A stretch of 64,000 nt of DNA, taken from assembly GCA_028287235.1 (NCBI GenBank), contig JAQBQB010000029.1, positions 53,030 through 117,029 of the forward strand. The letters are read 5' to 3'. Shown here in pieces: positions 31,428 to 39,791 of the stretch. The position numbers were made by a program, and so were the translations under genes. Source of the DNA: Gemmatimonadota bacterium (GTDB lineage: Bacteria; Gemmatimonadota; Gemmatimonadetes; Gemmatimonadales; Gemmatimonadaceae). Every line of letters begins with the position of its first letter. The first letter of the stretch is position 1. The notes beneath the pieces are model-generated. The model worked only from the letters and a program-made list of their open reading frames with translations, did not search any database and was not told where the DNA came from.

Positions 31428-32669
31428 TCACACGGCCGCGTGTTCCTCGAATATATCCGGCGTGCGCGCGACATGCTCCAACTTTCGCGCCCTTCGCTCC
31501 AGCACGTCGCGATAGCTGGTGTCGAGCCGATCGAGCTCCGCTTCCCAGTCGAGACCGATCGCGGTCTCGCGCGCGCCCGCGGCGAGCCGGGCGCGCAAGC
31601 CGCTGTCGAGCGTGAGTGCCACGATCGCGCGCGCCATGCCGTCGACGTCGTCGGGGCCAACGGCGATACCGTTCACGTCGTGGCGCAGGTGATCGGCCAC
31701 GCCTCCGGCCGGCGGCGCGACGACGGGCAAGCCGCTCGCCATCGCCTCGAGAACGACCAGGCCGAGCGTCTCCGTCAACGAGGCGAAGAGGAAGACGTCG
31801 GCGCTGGCGTACAGCCGCGGCAATGCGCGCGCCCGATCGAGCACGCCGAGGAAGAGAACGTCCGGACCGGCGAGCACGCGCAGGGCCTCCTCTTCAGGAC
31901 CTGCGCCGGCGACGATCAGCCGTGCGGCGCCGGCGGGAAGCGACTCGCGCGCTTTGTTGAACGCGCGCACGAGCCGGTCGACGCCCTTCTCGGCGGCGAG
32001 CCGTCCCACGTGCAGGAAGAGGACGGCTTTCTCGACGCCGTATGCGGTGCGCAACCCGTCGCTCCGCTGCGCGGGCGCGAACGACGCGATGTCGACACCG
32101 CGGCCCCACACCTCCACGTCGCTCACGCCAAGGGCGCGGAGATCTTCCCGCGCCGGCGCCGACGGCGTGAACACGCGGCCGCTGCGCTGGTGGAAGCGCG
32201 CGATGTACCGCGACACCGGGCCGCGCAGCCAGGGCAGACCATACGCGGTGGTGTACCGGCTGAAGTCCGTATGATACGACGAGAGCCGGACAATGCCGGC
32301 TCTCGCTGCTGCGATCTGACCCAGACGACCGATCATGAACTCGGTCGCCGAGTGGACGATGTCGGGTTTGAACCGCGCGACGGCGCGGGAGATCATGCCG
32401 TAGCTCGGCGCCGCGAGGCGGATATCGGGGTACGGCGGAAAGGCGACACTCGGAACCTGGATCGACTGGCCGGCCGCGTCGGGCTCGTGCCGCGGACCGT
32501 GCGGCAACACGGCTGGGTAACGCGGCGCGGCCACGAGGCACTCCCAGCCGCGGGCGCGCAGGCCCGCCACGGAGAGCGCCGTGACGATCGATACGCCGTT
32601 CACCTGGGGCAGGTAGGTATCGGTGCAGTACAGCACGCGCGGACGGGCAGCATCGCTGCGATCGCTCAT
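31428..32669 (-). CDS. Glycosyltransferase family 4 (mannosyltransferase-like)
   Basis: The 413-residue GT-B enzyme has the N-terminal TYLPQVNGVSIVT loop, a central SYHTDFSRY segment and the C-terminal FASLTETLGLVVLEAMASGL nucleotide-sugar motif. The pattern resembles GDP-mannose-dependent alpha-mannosyltransferases acting on glycolipids. AGGA stands seven bases before the ATG at 32669. It precedes ppx on the same strand with 30 bases between. The acceptor lipid is not known. Confidence 0.88.
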   Translation of the reverse strand: MSDRSDAARPRVLYCTDTYLPQVNGVSIVTALSVAGLRARGWECLVAAPRYPAVLPHGPRHEPDAAGQSIQVPSVAFPPYPDIRLAAPSYGMISRAVARFKPDIVHSATEFMIGRLGQIAAARAGIVRLSSYHTDFSRYTTAYGLPWLRGPVSRYIARFHQRSGRVFTPSAPAREDLRALGVSDVEVWGRGVDIASFAPAQRSDGLRTAYGVEKAVLFLHVGRLAAEKGVDRLVRAFNKARESLPAGAARLIVAGAGPEEEALRVLAGPDVLFLGVLDRARALPRLYASADVFLFASLTETLGLVVLEAMASGLPVVAPPAGGVADHLRHDVNGIAVGPDDVDGMARAIVALTLDSGLRARLAAGARETAIGLDWEAELDRLDTSYRDVLERRARKLEHVARTPDIFEEHAAV

Positions 32670-32893
32670 TGAAGAATCCTATATGAAGGAGAGTGATGTG
32701 GCCGCGCGGAACATCGATGGTGTGCGTCACCGCCGCATGTAGGGCATGTCACGATTCTGTGGCCGGCGGCGGGCGAAGCGCAGCCAAGCGGCCGAGCCGC
32801 CGTTACGCGGCCGGCACCCGGCCGTAGCGCGATCATGACGCCCGGTGCCGAGTCTTGTCATCCGTGGACCTCAGCGTCTCCCACGGAGAGTGC

Positions 32894-33745
32894 ATGCGAC
32901 CAGGAACTGGAATCCGGCGCGTCATCGTCGTCGTGCTCGACGGTGTTCGCCCCGATGCTGTCGAATTGTTCGACCTCGTCCATCTGAGACGGCTGATGGC
33001 CGGCGGCGCGTCGTCGCTCTCGGCCACGACGGTCACACCGAGCGTGACGACCGCCGCGATGACGTCGCTGCTCACCGGTGTGAGCCCCGCGGCACACGGC
33101 ATCATGACGGATCGCGTCTTCATTCCAAAGACCGCCGGCGGGCTCCGGCCGCTGCCGTCGGTGCTCGCTGGCCATGGATTTCCGTCGGTCGCATACATGG
33201 CCGACGTGCCGACAATTCTCCGCGGAATCGCGGCGCGCGTCGGCCGCGCGTTCGGCTTCGATACGCTGCGACTCGCCGGAAAGAGCGCGCCCGAGATCCT
33301 GCTCGCGGCCCGGCAGACGCTGCGGCTGCAACGACGCGGACTGATCGTCTTTCACTGGCCCGACGCCGATCGCGCCGGACACGCGCATGGCTGGATGTCG
33401 GGCGCATACGCCGAGGCGTGCTGCCGCCTCGACGGCACACTCGGCATGCTCGCCGCGCTCAGCGACGTACCGCACGATCCGCACACCCTGCTCATCGCGC
33501 TGGCCGATCACGGCGGCGGCGGGGTCGTATCGAACGACCACGAGGCCGACCACCCGCTCGACCGGACGATTCCGTTGGTGCTCTCGGGCGGAGCGGTGAA
33601 CCAGATGACGTTGAACCGGCCGCGGCTCATCGACGTGCCGCCGACTGTGCTTCACGCACTCGGCATCGACTGTCCGGCGATCTACGAAGGACGCGCCCTG
33701 TTAGAGGCGTTCGCCGGGATCGAAGCCGCCGCGGCAGTCGCCTAG
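32894..33745 (+). CDS. Alkaline-phosphatase-superfamily phosphodiesterase
   Basis: The 283-residue protein belongs to the type I phosphodiesterase/nucleotide pyrophosphatase group. The first metal-binding Asp is in IVVVLDGVRPDAV, the likely Thr nucleophile is in TPSVTTAAMTSLLTG, and the remaining metal ligands are in WPDADRAGHAHG, ALADHGGG and HEADH. No signal peptide is seen, so it may be cytoplasmic or use another route. GGAGAG precedes the ATG at 32894. It lies 10 bases before a PAP2 phosphatase gene, and the two may share a lipid or headgroup pathway. Confidence 0.85.
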   Translation: MRPGTGIRRVIVVVLDGVRPDAVELFDLVHLRRLMAGGASSLSATTVTPSVTTAAMTSLLTGVSPAAHGIMTDRVFIPKTAGGLRPLPSVLAGHGFPSVAYMADVPTILRGIAARVGRAFGFDTLRLAGKSAPEILLAARQTLRLQRRGLIVFHWPDADRAGHAHGWMSGAYAEACCRLDGTLGMLAALSDVPHDPHTLLIALADHGGGGVVSNDHEADHPLDRTIPLVLSGGAVNQMTLNRPRLIDVPPTVLHALGIDCPAIYEGRALLEAFAGIEAAAAVA

Positions 33746-33755
33746 GAGGCTGGAC

Positions 33756-34277
33756 ATGGCGCACGTCATCCTTGCACGCCTCGATGCCCGCGACCGCGCG
33801 CTCTTTCAGCGTTGGTCGGTGCGCGAACGTGCCTCGAGAACCACGCGGGTGTTCTGGACGGTGCTCACGCATCTCGGCGGTGTCTCGTGCAGCGTCGCCG
33901 CGGCAACGCTGCCGCTCCTCTCACACGGGGCGCTTGGCGCCGCGGCCCGCCAGGCGCTTGCGACGTTGATCGTCTCGCATCTCGTCGTGCAGTTGGTCAA
34001 GCGCACCGTCGGCCGGCCGCGCCCATCGCTCGGCGTCGGCTGCCACGCGCTCGTCCACGAGCCGGATCGATTCTCCTTTCCGTCAGGCCACTCCGCCGCG
34101 GCCATGTCGGTGGCGTTCGTGTATGCGCTGGCGTTCCCCGCGCTCGCCGTCGTGCTCATTCCGTTGGCCATGCTGGTGGGTATGTCGCGCGTCTGTCTCG
34201 GCGTGCATTACCCCGGCGACGTGTTGATCGGGCAGCTCATTGCCGTGCTCACCGCGATCCCGCTCGCACTCGGCTGA
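33756..34277 (+). CDS. PAP2-family membrane phosphatase
   Basis: The 173-residue protein has about four membrane segments and the three PAP2 motifs: KRTVGRPRP, the FPSGHSAAA motif and SRVCLGVHYPGD. Enzymes of this family remove phosphate from lipid phosphates such as phosphatidate or undecaprenyl diphosphate at the outer face of the inner membrane. GGAGG stands before the ATG at 33756. Its last 70 bases overlap a minus-strand STAS-like frame. Confidence 0.92.
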   Translation: MAHVILARLDARDRALFQRWSVRERASRTTRVFWTVLTHLGGVSCSVAAATLPLLSHGALGAAARQALATLIVSHLVVQLVKRTVGRPRPSLGVGCHALVHEPDRFSFPSGHSAAAMSVAFVYALAFPALAVVLIPLAMLVGMSRVCLGVHYPGDVLIGQLIAVLTAIPLALG

Positions 34278-34570
34278 TCGAGGAGGTACAGGGGCGGCCG
34301 GCGCGATCGCGGCGATCGTGCGGGGAATTGAATCGCCAGCTGGCCGCGCGTCCGCTCGCGCCACTGGTTGAGCGCGCGAGCCACGACGACGAACGCGACG
34401 GGATCGATCACCTCGACCGCGCGCAAGTCGAGCCGAACAACGTGGGGGGAACCGCCGATCGTCGCGATGAGCTTCTCCGCCCGTGCGGCCGCGAGGTCGG
34501 TGAGCAGCCCCGCGATGTAGATCGTCGTCGCGCGTTCGTGGCCTTCGAGCAGTACCTGCCAGAGCTCCAT
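34208..34570 (-). CDS. Possible STAS-domain protein
   Basis: A 120-residue frame fills the gap before the histidine kinase gene. The segment VRLDLRAVEVIDPVAFVVVA matches the strand-turn-helix core of STAS domains, in which an aspartate or serine sits at the start of the helix. The ATG at 34570 is chosen; TTG at 34630 would extend it. It lies downstream of the kinase and overlaps the PAP2 gene antisense at its 3' end, which is unusual, so the C-terminal 25 residues may be wrong. STAS proteins usually regulate by binding anti-sigma factors or transporters. Confidence 0.5.
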   Translation of the reverse strand: MELWQVLLEGHERATTIYIAGLLTDLAAARAEKLIATIGGSPHVVRLDLRAVEVIDPVAFVVVARALNQWRERTRGQLAIQFPARSPRSRRPPLYLLDQPSASGIAVSTAMSCPINTSPG

Positions 34571-34636
34571 GCACACATCCGGTGAGTCGGACGTGAAAGC
34601 TCGCGGCGGCGCGTCACGCCGCTCCGGCAAGGCCGG

Positions 34637-36355
34637 TCACGCGCGCGTAACGGCCTTCGCAGGGAAGTGGATGGTAATGGTCGTTCCCTGGCCGACCGCG
34701 CTTTCGGCGCGGACCGATCCGCCGTGCGCTTCGACGAGGTGGCGCACGATGGCCAAGCCGAGTCCGGTGCCGCCTTCATCGCGGGCGCGCGCCGAGTCCA
34801 CGCGGTAAAAGCGCTCGAAGATTCGCCCGAGATGTTCGATGGGGATTCCGATGCCGGTATCGCTGACGCTCACCGTGACGCCGCCCGCCGGCGGTGCTTC
34901 GGCGCGAACGGTCACGCCGCCGCGCGCCGTGTGGCGCACCGCGTTCTCCACGAGGTTGCCGAGCACCTGGCGGAGCGCGGTGGGATCGGCGTCGACGCGT
35001 CGCGCCTCTGGAGGCGCGTCGAATTTCAGCACGAGCCCCTTCGCGTCGGCCGCTCGCTGCACACCGGTGAAGACGTCGGCCACCACGCCGCTCAAGTCGT
35101 TCGGCATCACGTTCGGCACCCAGCTTCCCGACTCGTAGCGCGAGAGGTCGAGGAGGTCGTCCACGATGCGCTGCATGCGTCGCGTGTTGGTCTCGATCGT
35201 CTCGAGGAAGCGCCGCCGATCGTCGGCCGACAGATCGGGATCGCGCAGCGTTTCGGCGAAGCCGCCGATTACGGTGAGCGGCGTCTTCAGCTCGTGCGAC
35301 ACGTTCGCGACGAAGTCGCGGCGAATCGTCTCGAGGCGGCGGCGCGTCGTGAGGTCCATCACCGCCAGCACCGCGCCGCCATCGGGGAGCGGACGTGCGG
35401 TGAGGAGTAGTGTGCGATCGCCGAGCTGGAGCTCCGTGGGCTCGGTGGCGTTGCCGCCCATCGCGCCGCGAACCGCCTCGCGTACTTGGCGCTCCTGCGG
35501 CAGGAGATCGACGGAGAAGGGCGCCGGCGCGCTCACGGTGAGCAGGTGGCGCGCGCGCTGGTTGAGGCGCACGACTTCGCCGCGCGGACTCACAGCGATG
35601 ATGCCTTCGTCGAGCGATTCGATGACCGCGTTGAGCAGCGCGTCCTCGCTCTCCAGCGCCGAGAGGCGCGAGGCGAGCTGCTCGGTCATTCGATGCAACG
35701 CCAGCGCGAGGTCGCCGACCTCGCCGGGCGCGGCGAGCGTCGGCCGCCGATCGAGCTCGCCGGCCGCGATGGCGCGGGCGACGTCGCGCAGCTCGATGAT
35801 CGGCCTCGACACGCTACGTGAAAATCCGAAGCCGATGATCAGCGCGCCGGCGAGCGCGATGAGCCCCGCCACGAGCACGTCGCGCTGCGCGCCGCTCACG
35901 ATCTCGCGGAATTTCGTCGTGGCAACAGACACGCGCACGACGCCGAGCGGATGCTTCACGGCGAGGTAGATCTCGTCGTCGCCCGCCGAGGGGCTCGGGC
36001 GAGTGGAGGTGCCCACGCCCGCCTTCAGCGCCGCCATCACTTCGGGACGCGTCGAGTGATTCTGGAGGTGGTGCAAATCCTCGCCGTCGAACTCCGAGTC
36101 GCCGACGACGACACCGCTCGAGTCGATGAGCGTGACGCGCCGGCCCAGCGCCTTGCCGGCGGCGTCGGCGAGCGAATCCGCGTCGATTCTCGGATGCCAC
36201 TCCGATGCGACGAGGCGCGCTTCCCGCTCGAGCTCGCGGCTGTTCTCTTCGGCAAGGCGGCTCTGCAGCCGGCTGCCCGCGATCGCGACGATGCCCGTCA
36301 CCAGCACGATGACCAGGACGAGCGACCCGACGAGGAGCCGCTTGGCGAGCGTCAC
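34637..36355 (-). CDS. PhoR-like membrane sensor histidine kinase
   Basis: The 572-residue kinase has an N-terminal helix (LLVGSLVLVIVLVTGIVAIAG), a periplasmic domain, a second helix (about 165-185), a HAMP linker, a PAS-like segment, and the HisKA domain with phospho-acceptor His354 in SHELKTPL. The ATPase part shows NLVENAVRHT, DTGIGIP and GGTGLGLAI. The GTG at 36355 forms a GTGA overlap with the response-regulator stop, which fixes the start. The pair is organised like phoB-phoR, and the periplasmic sensor is larger than in E. coli PhoR. Confidence 0.92.
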   Translation of the reverse strand: MTLAKRLLVGSLVLVIVLVTGIVAIAGSRLQSRLAEENSRELEREARLVASEWHPRIDADSLADAAGKALGRRVTLIDSSGVVVGDSEFDGEDLHHLQNHSTRPEVMAALKAGVGTSTRPSPSAGDDEIYLAVKHPLGVVRVSVATTKFREIVSGAQRDVLVAGLIALAGALIIGFGFSRSVSRPIIELRDVARAIAAGELDRRPTLAAPGEVGDLALALHRMTEQLASRLSALESEDALLNAVIESLDEGIIAVSPRGEVVRLNQRARHLLTVSAPAPFSVDLLPQERQVREAVRGAMGGNATEPTELQLGDRTLLLTARPLPDGGAVLAVMDLTTRRRLETIRRDFVANVSHELKTPLTVIGGFAETLRDPDLSADDRRRFLETIETNTRRMQRIVDDLLDLSRYESGSWVPNVMPNDLSGVVADVFTGVQRAADAKGLVLKFDAPPEARRVDADPTALRQVLGNLVENAVRHTARGGVTVRAEAPPAGGVTVSVSDTGIGIPIEHLGRIFERFYRVDSARARDEGGTGLGLAIVRHLVEAHGGSVRAESAVGQGTTITIHFPAKAVTRA

Positions 36356-37074
36356 GCGCTGCGCGACTGACCGCTCTTGAGGCGGTACCCAAATCCGCGA
36401 ACGGTCTCGATCAAGTCGCCGGCCTCTCCGAGCTTGGTGCGCAGCCGCTGCACGTGCATGTCGACGGTGCGCGTCTGAATGTCCGGCGCCGCCTCCCACA
36501 CCGTCTCCAGCAGATGCGCGCGACCCTGCACGCGTCCGCGGCGCTCGGCGAGCGTGAGCAGCAGCTTGTACTCGGTCGGCGTGAGCTCCACCGGGTGCGC
36601 GTCGACCGCGACGACGTGTTCCGCGCGGTCGATGGTGATCGGTCCGATCGACAGAACGTCCGACGCACCGTCGCCGCCGGCGGCCATGCGGCGAAGGATC
36701 GCGCCCACGCGAAGCACGAGCTCCTGCGGACTGAACGGTTTGGTGAGATAGTCGTCGGCGCCGAGCGCGAGTCCGCGAATGCGGTCCTGCTCCTCGCGCC
36801 GCGCGGTCAGCATGAGCACCGCGATCTCGCGCGTCGCCGGCGCGCCGCGAAGCTGCTCGAGCACGTCGTAGCCCGACGCGCCGGGAAGCATGAGGTCGAG
36901 CACGATGAGCGCGGGCCGTTCCTGACGCGCAGCCATGAGCGCGTCGGGCCCGGTGGACGCGGTGGAGACTCGGTAGCCCGCTTTGACCAGGTGGTACGCG
37001 ACGAGGGCGACGATGTCGGCCTCGTCGTCGACGACGAGGATGCGCTCACCGGTGACGGGCGGAGTCGCGGTCAC
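36352..37074 (-). CDS. OmpR/PhoB-family response regulator
   Basis: The 240-residue regulator has a receiver domain with Asp60 (LIVLDLMLPG) as phosphate acceptor, the conserved Lys in LTKPFSP, and a winged-helix DNA-binding domain (about 140-232, ending ETVRGFGYRLK). It should be phosphorylated by the adjacent kinase and control transcription. PhoB is the nearest named relative and the nearby pit/ppk/ppx genes fit, but I see no sure Pho box. Its GTG start overlaps the udk stop (GTGA). Confidence 0.92.
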   Translation of the reverse strand: MTATPPVTGERILVVDDEADIVALVAYHLVKAGYRVSTASTGPDALMAARQERPALIVLDLMLPGASGYDVLEQLRGAPATREIAVLMLTARREEQDRIRGLALGADDYLTKPFSPQELVLRVGAILRRMAAGGDGASDVLSIGPITIDRAEHVVAVDAHPVELTPTEYKLLLTLAERRGRVQGRAHLLETVWEAAPDIQTRTVDMHVQRLRTKLGEAGDLIETVRGFGYRLKSGQSRSA

Positions 37075-37706
37075 GGCGAGGTCTTCCGACCGTTCGTGAG
37101 GCGGCGCTGAATCTTGGCGACGATCATCTCGATCGCCACGGCGTTGTGGCCGCCGCGCGGGACGATGACGTCGGCGTAGCGCTTCGACGGCTCGACGAAC
37201 TCCAGGTGCATCGGCTGTACAGTCTTCACGTATTGATCGAGGATTTCATCCAGTGGCCTGCCGCGTTTCGACATGTCCCGGCGAATGCGGCGCATGAGAC
37301 GAATGTCCGCATCCGCATCGACGAACACCTTCACGTCACACAGGTCGCGCACGCGCGGATCGCTAAAGAGCAGAATACCGTCGATCACCACAACGGTCGC
37401 CGGCGGAACGACCACGGTCCGGTCGCTTCGCGTGTGGGTCAGGAAGTCGTACACCGGTTTCTCGATCGAATCGCCCGCCGCGAGCTGCGCGAGCTGTCCA
37501 ACGAGAAGCTCCCAATCGAACGCGTCCGGATGGTCCCAGTTGATCGCCCGCCGCTCGGCCAAGGGCAGATGCGCGAAGTTCAAGTAGTACGCGTCCATGT
37601 CGAGGAACGCGACCGACTCGGCTTGCAGCGCCTGCGCCACGTTTCGCGCAACGGTCGACTTTCCAGAACCCGAGCCCCCGGCTATGCCGATGATGAACGG
37701 CTTCAT
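37071..37706 (-). CDS. udk: Uridine kinase
   Basis: The 211-residue kinase has the P-loop GIAGGSGSGKST, the uridine-binding DMDAYY and NWDHPDAFDW segments, and PVYDFLTHTR. It phosphorylates uridine and cytidine with ATP. GAAGG precedes the ATG at 37706. It is the first gene of a leftward unit with the two-component pair and is divergent from the 5'-nucleotidase gene. Confidence 0.95.
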   Translation of the reverse strand: MKPFIIGIAGGSGSGKSTVARNVAQALQAESVAFLDMDAYYLNFAHLPLAERRAINWDHPDAFDWELLVGQLAQLAAGDSIEKPVYDFLTHTRSDRTVVVPPATVVVIDGILLFSDPRVRDLCDVKVFVDADADIRLMRRIRRDMSKRGRPLDEILDQYVKTVQPMHLEFVEPSKRYADVIVPRGGHNAVAIEMIVAKIQRRLTNGRKTSP

Positions 37707-37811
37707 CAGCTCGCCTTCAACTGTTTCATACGCGGGGCAAGTTGCCCGATTTGACGGGGGAAATGAAGCGAATGCACTGTCACAATCTGGTATCAGGCCG
37801 TGAGCCACCGC

Positions 37812-37817
37812 TAGTTT
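37812..37817 (+). promoter_or_regulatory. -10-like hexamer before the 5'-nucleotidase gene
   Basis: TAGTTT ends exactly six bases before the ATG at 37824, with CCGACG between and no Shine-Dalgarno sequence. Confidence 0.38.
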
Positions 37818-37823
37818 CCGACG

Positions 37824-39488
37824 ATGCGAAGTCTGAAGCTGCTTCTCCTGCCGCTCGCCTGCCTGGGCGCCGCGGGTTGTGTCTCCGCCCCGCTGTACGA
37901 GGCGCCGCAACGACTGGATCTGGTCGTGGCCGCGACGACCGACGTTCACGGCTACTTGCGGGGCTGGGACTACTACACGAACACGCCGGATACGCTGCGC
38001 GGCCTCGCGCGCGCGGCGACCATCGTCGACTCGCTGCGGCGGGTGTCGCCCGTGCTTCCCGTGCTCGTAGACGCCGGCGACATCTTGCAGGGCACGCCGC
38101 TCACCTACGCGGCGGCACGCATCGACACCGCGATGCCGCACCCCGTCATCCTGGCGATGAACGCCATGCAGTACGACGCGGGCGTCGTCGGCAACCACGA
38201 GTTCAACTACGGGCTGGGCACCCTCGATCGCGCGATTCGTCAGGCGCAGTTTCCGCTGCTCGCGACGAACGTGTACACCCCGGACGGCAAGCAGCGTTTT
38301 CGCGGTTGGGCCGTTTCGACGCGGCACGGGATCAAGATCGCGATGGTCGGCGCCACGACGCCGGGCGCGATGCTCTGGGACCGCGACAACCTCGCCGGCA
38401 AGGTCGTGATTCGTGACATCGTACCCGAGGTTCGCGCCGCCGTCAAAGACGCGCAGGGCGCGGGCGCCGCGGTCATCATCGTCGTCGTTCATTCCGGACT
38501 GAACGAGCCGTCGAGCTACGACACCGTGACGACGAAGGTGGGCAGCGAGAACGTTGCCGCGCGGCTGGCGCACGAGGTGCCGGGCATCGATCTCATCGTG
38601 TACGGCCACTCGCACAAGGAGATGGCGGACACGGTGATCGGCACCACGCTGCTCATGCAACCGAAGAACTGGGCGGGAAGCGTAGCGGTCGCCCATCTGA
38701 CGGTGGAGCGGCGGAACGGCCATTGGCGCGTCATCGGGAAGCGCAGCCAGGTCGTGCCGACGATGCATCACGCCGAGAACGCGCAGGTGCTGGCGGTGAC
38801 GGCGGAGGGGCATCGCGCGGCGGTGCGCTACGCGACCACGCCCATCGGCTCCACGCCGGTGGCGTGGCGTGCCGATTCCGCGCGCGTCACCGACACTCCG
38901 CTGATGGACTTCGTCCTCGACGTCGAGCAGCGCGCGTCGGGCGCGCAGCTCGCCTCCACCGCGGCATTTTCGCTCGACGCGAACCTTGCCGCGGGGCCGA
39001 TCACCGTGGGCCGCATCGCGGCACTGTACCCGTACGACAACACCCTCCGCGCCGTTCGGATCACCGGCGCGCAACTGCGCGCCTATCTCGAGCAGAGCGC
39101 CCGCTACTTTCGCGCGAACGACGACGGCACGGCGGACATCGACCCGTCGATCCCGGGGTTCAACTACGACATGGTGTCGGGCGTCGACTACACGATCGAC
39201 GTCTCCAAGCCGATCGGCCAGCGGATCACGAAGCTCGAATACCAGGGCCGCGCCGTGGTGCCGGGCGACAGCTTCACCCTGGCACTCAACAATTATCGCC
39301 AGACGGGCGGCGGAGGCTTCGCGATGCTGCGCGACGCGCCCGTCGTCTATGACAAGCAGGAGGAGATTCGCCAACTCCTCATCGACGAGGTCCGCCGGAA
39401 GGGCACGTTGCTCCCCGCCGATTATTTTCATCCCAACTGGCGAATCGTACCGGCGGCGGCGATCGGCCGTCTCCTCAAATCTCCCTAA
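37824..39488 (+). CDS. 5'-nucleotidase / 2',3'-cyclic-nucleotide phosphodiesterase family lipoprotein
   Basis: The 554-residue protein begins with a lipoprotein signal ending LGAAGC (Cys19). The calcineurin-like metallophosphatase domain shows TTDVHGYLRG, DAGDILQGTP, GNHEFNYG, VVHSG and YGHSHKE. The C-terminal substrate domain has the F/Y stacking region and the NNYRQTGGGGF motif. It should hydrolyse nucleotides or cyclic nucleotides in the periplasm so the nucleosides can be taken up. It heads the salvage operon with add and punA. Confidence 0.93.
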   Translation: MRSLKLLLLPLACLGAAGCVSAPLYEAPQRLDLVVAATTDVHGYLRGWDYYTNTPDTLRGLARAATIVDSLRRVSPVLPVLVDAGDILQGTPLTYAAARIDTAMPHPVILAMNAMQYDAGVVGNHEFNYGLGTLDRAIRQAQFPLLATNVYTPDGKQRFRGWAVSTRHGIKIAMVGATTPGAMLWDRDNLAGKVVIRDIVPEVRAAVKDAQGAGAAVIIVVVHSGLNEPSSYDTVTTKVGSENVAARLAHEVPGIDLIVYGHSHKEMADTVIGTTLLMQPKNWAGSVAVAHLTVERRNGHWRVIGKRSQVVPTMHHAENAQVLAVTAEGHRAAVRYATTPIGSTPVAWRADSARVTDTPLMDFVLDVEQRASGAQLASTAAFSLDANLAAGPITVGRIAALYPYDNTLRAVRITGAQLRAYLEQSARYFRANDDGTADIDPSIPGFNYDMVSGVDYTIDVSKPIGQRITKLEYQGRAVVPGDSFTLALNNYRQTGGGGFAMLRDAPVVYDKQEEIRQLLIDEVRRKGTLLPADYFHPNWRIVPAAAIGRLLKSP

Positions 39489-39784
39489 TGCCTGACATTC
39501 GAATGGTTCGTGTATTCGTGAACGCTAGCGGCGTCGAGGTGCCCGCGGGCTCGACCGCGCTCGACGCCGTACGCGCGTGGAACGACGACGCGGCACGCGA
39601 AGTCGTCGCGGGAACGCGTGTGATCACCGACAGCCGCGGCTTGCCGATCGACGGGGGCACGCCGATGCCGGCCGGCTCGATCCTGCGCCTCGTGGCCAAG
39701 CGAGATCGCGACGCGGCCGCGGAACCGGCCGCGGAACCGGCCGACGAATCGGCTGTAGAACCGGCTGTAGAACCGGACGCGTGA
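39488..39784 (+). CDS. Small ThiS/MoaD-like protein of unknown function
   Basis: The 98-residue product starts at an ATG sharing its A with the preceding TAA (TAATG). Residues 8-70 look like a beta-grasp fold: VFVNASGVEVPAGSTALDAV resembles ThiS, and the tail PAGSILRLVAKR completes it. It lacks the C-terminal Gly-Gly needed for sulfur carriers, so it is unlikely to be one. The last 25 residues are an Ala-Glu-Pro repeat encoded by a 12-bp tandem repeat. It is the second gene of the nucleoside operon and probably cotranscribed. Confidence 0.72.
   Translation: MPDIRMVRVFVNASGVEVPAGSTALDAVRAWNDDAAREVVAGTRVITDSRGLPIDGGTPMPAGSILRLVAKRDRDAAAEPAAEPADESAVEPAVEPDA
39719..39780. repeat. 12-bp tandem repeat at the 3' end of a small ORF
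   Basis: The word GCGGAACCGGCC is repeated twice and followed by variants with GTAGAACCGGCT, giving about five units. It encodes an AEPA/VEPA-type tail. Copy-number change would lengthen or shorten the tail in frame. Confidence 0.75.
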
Positions 39785-39791
39785 TCGCCGA

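Noticed and set aside
37707..39431. Minus-strand upstream extension of udk
   Set aside because: It is antisense to the 5'-nucleotidase gene. The P-loop protein starts at 37706.
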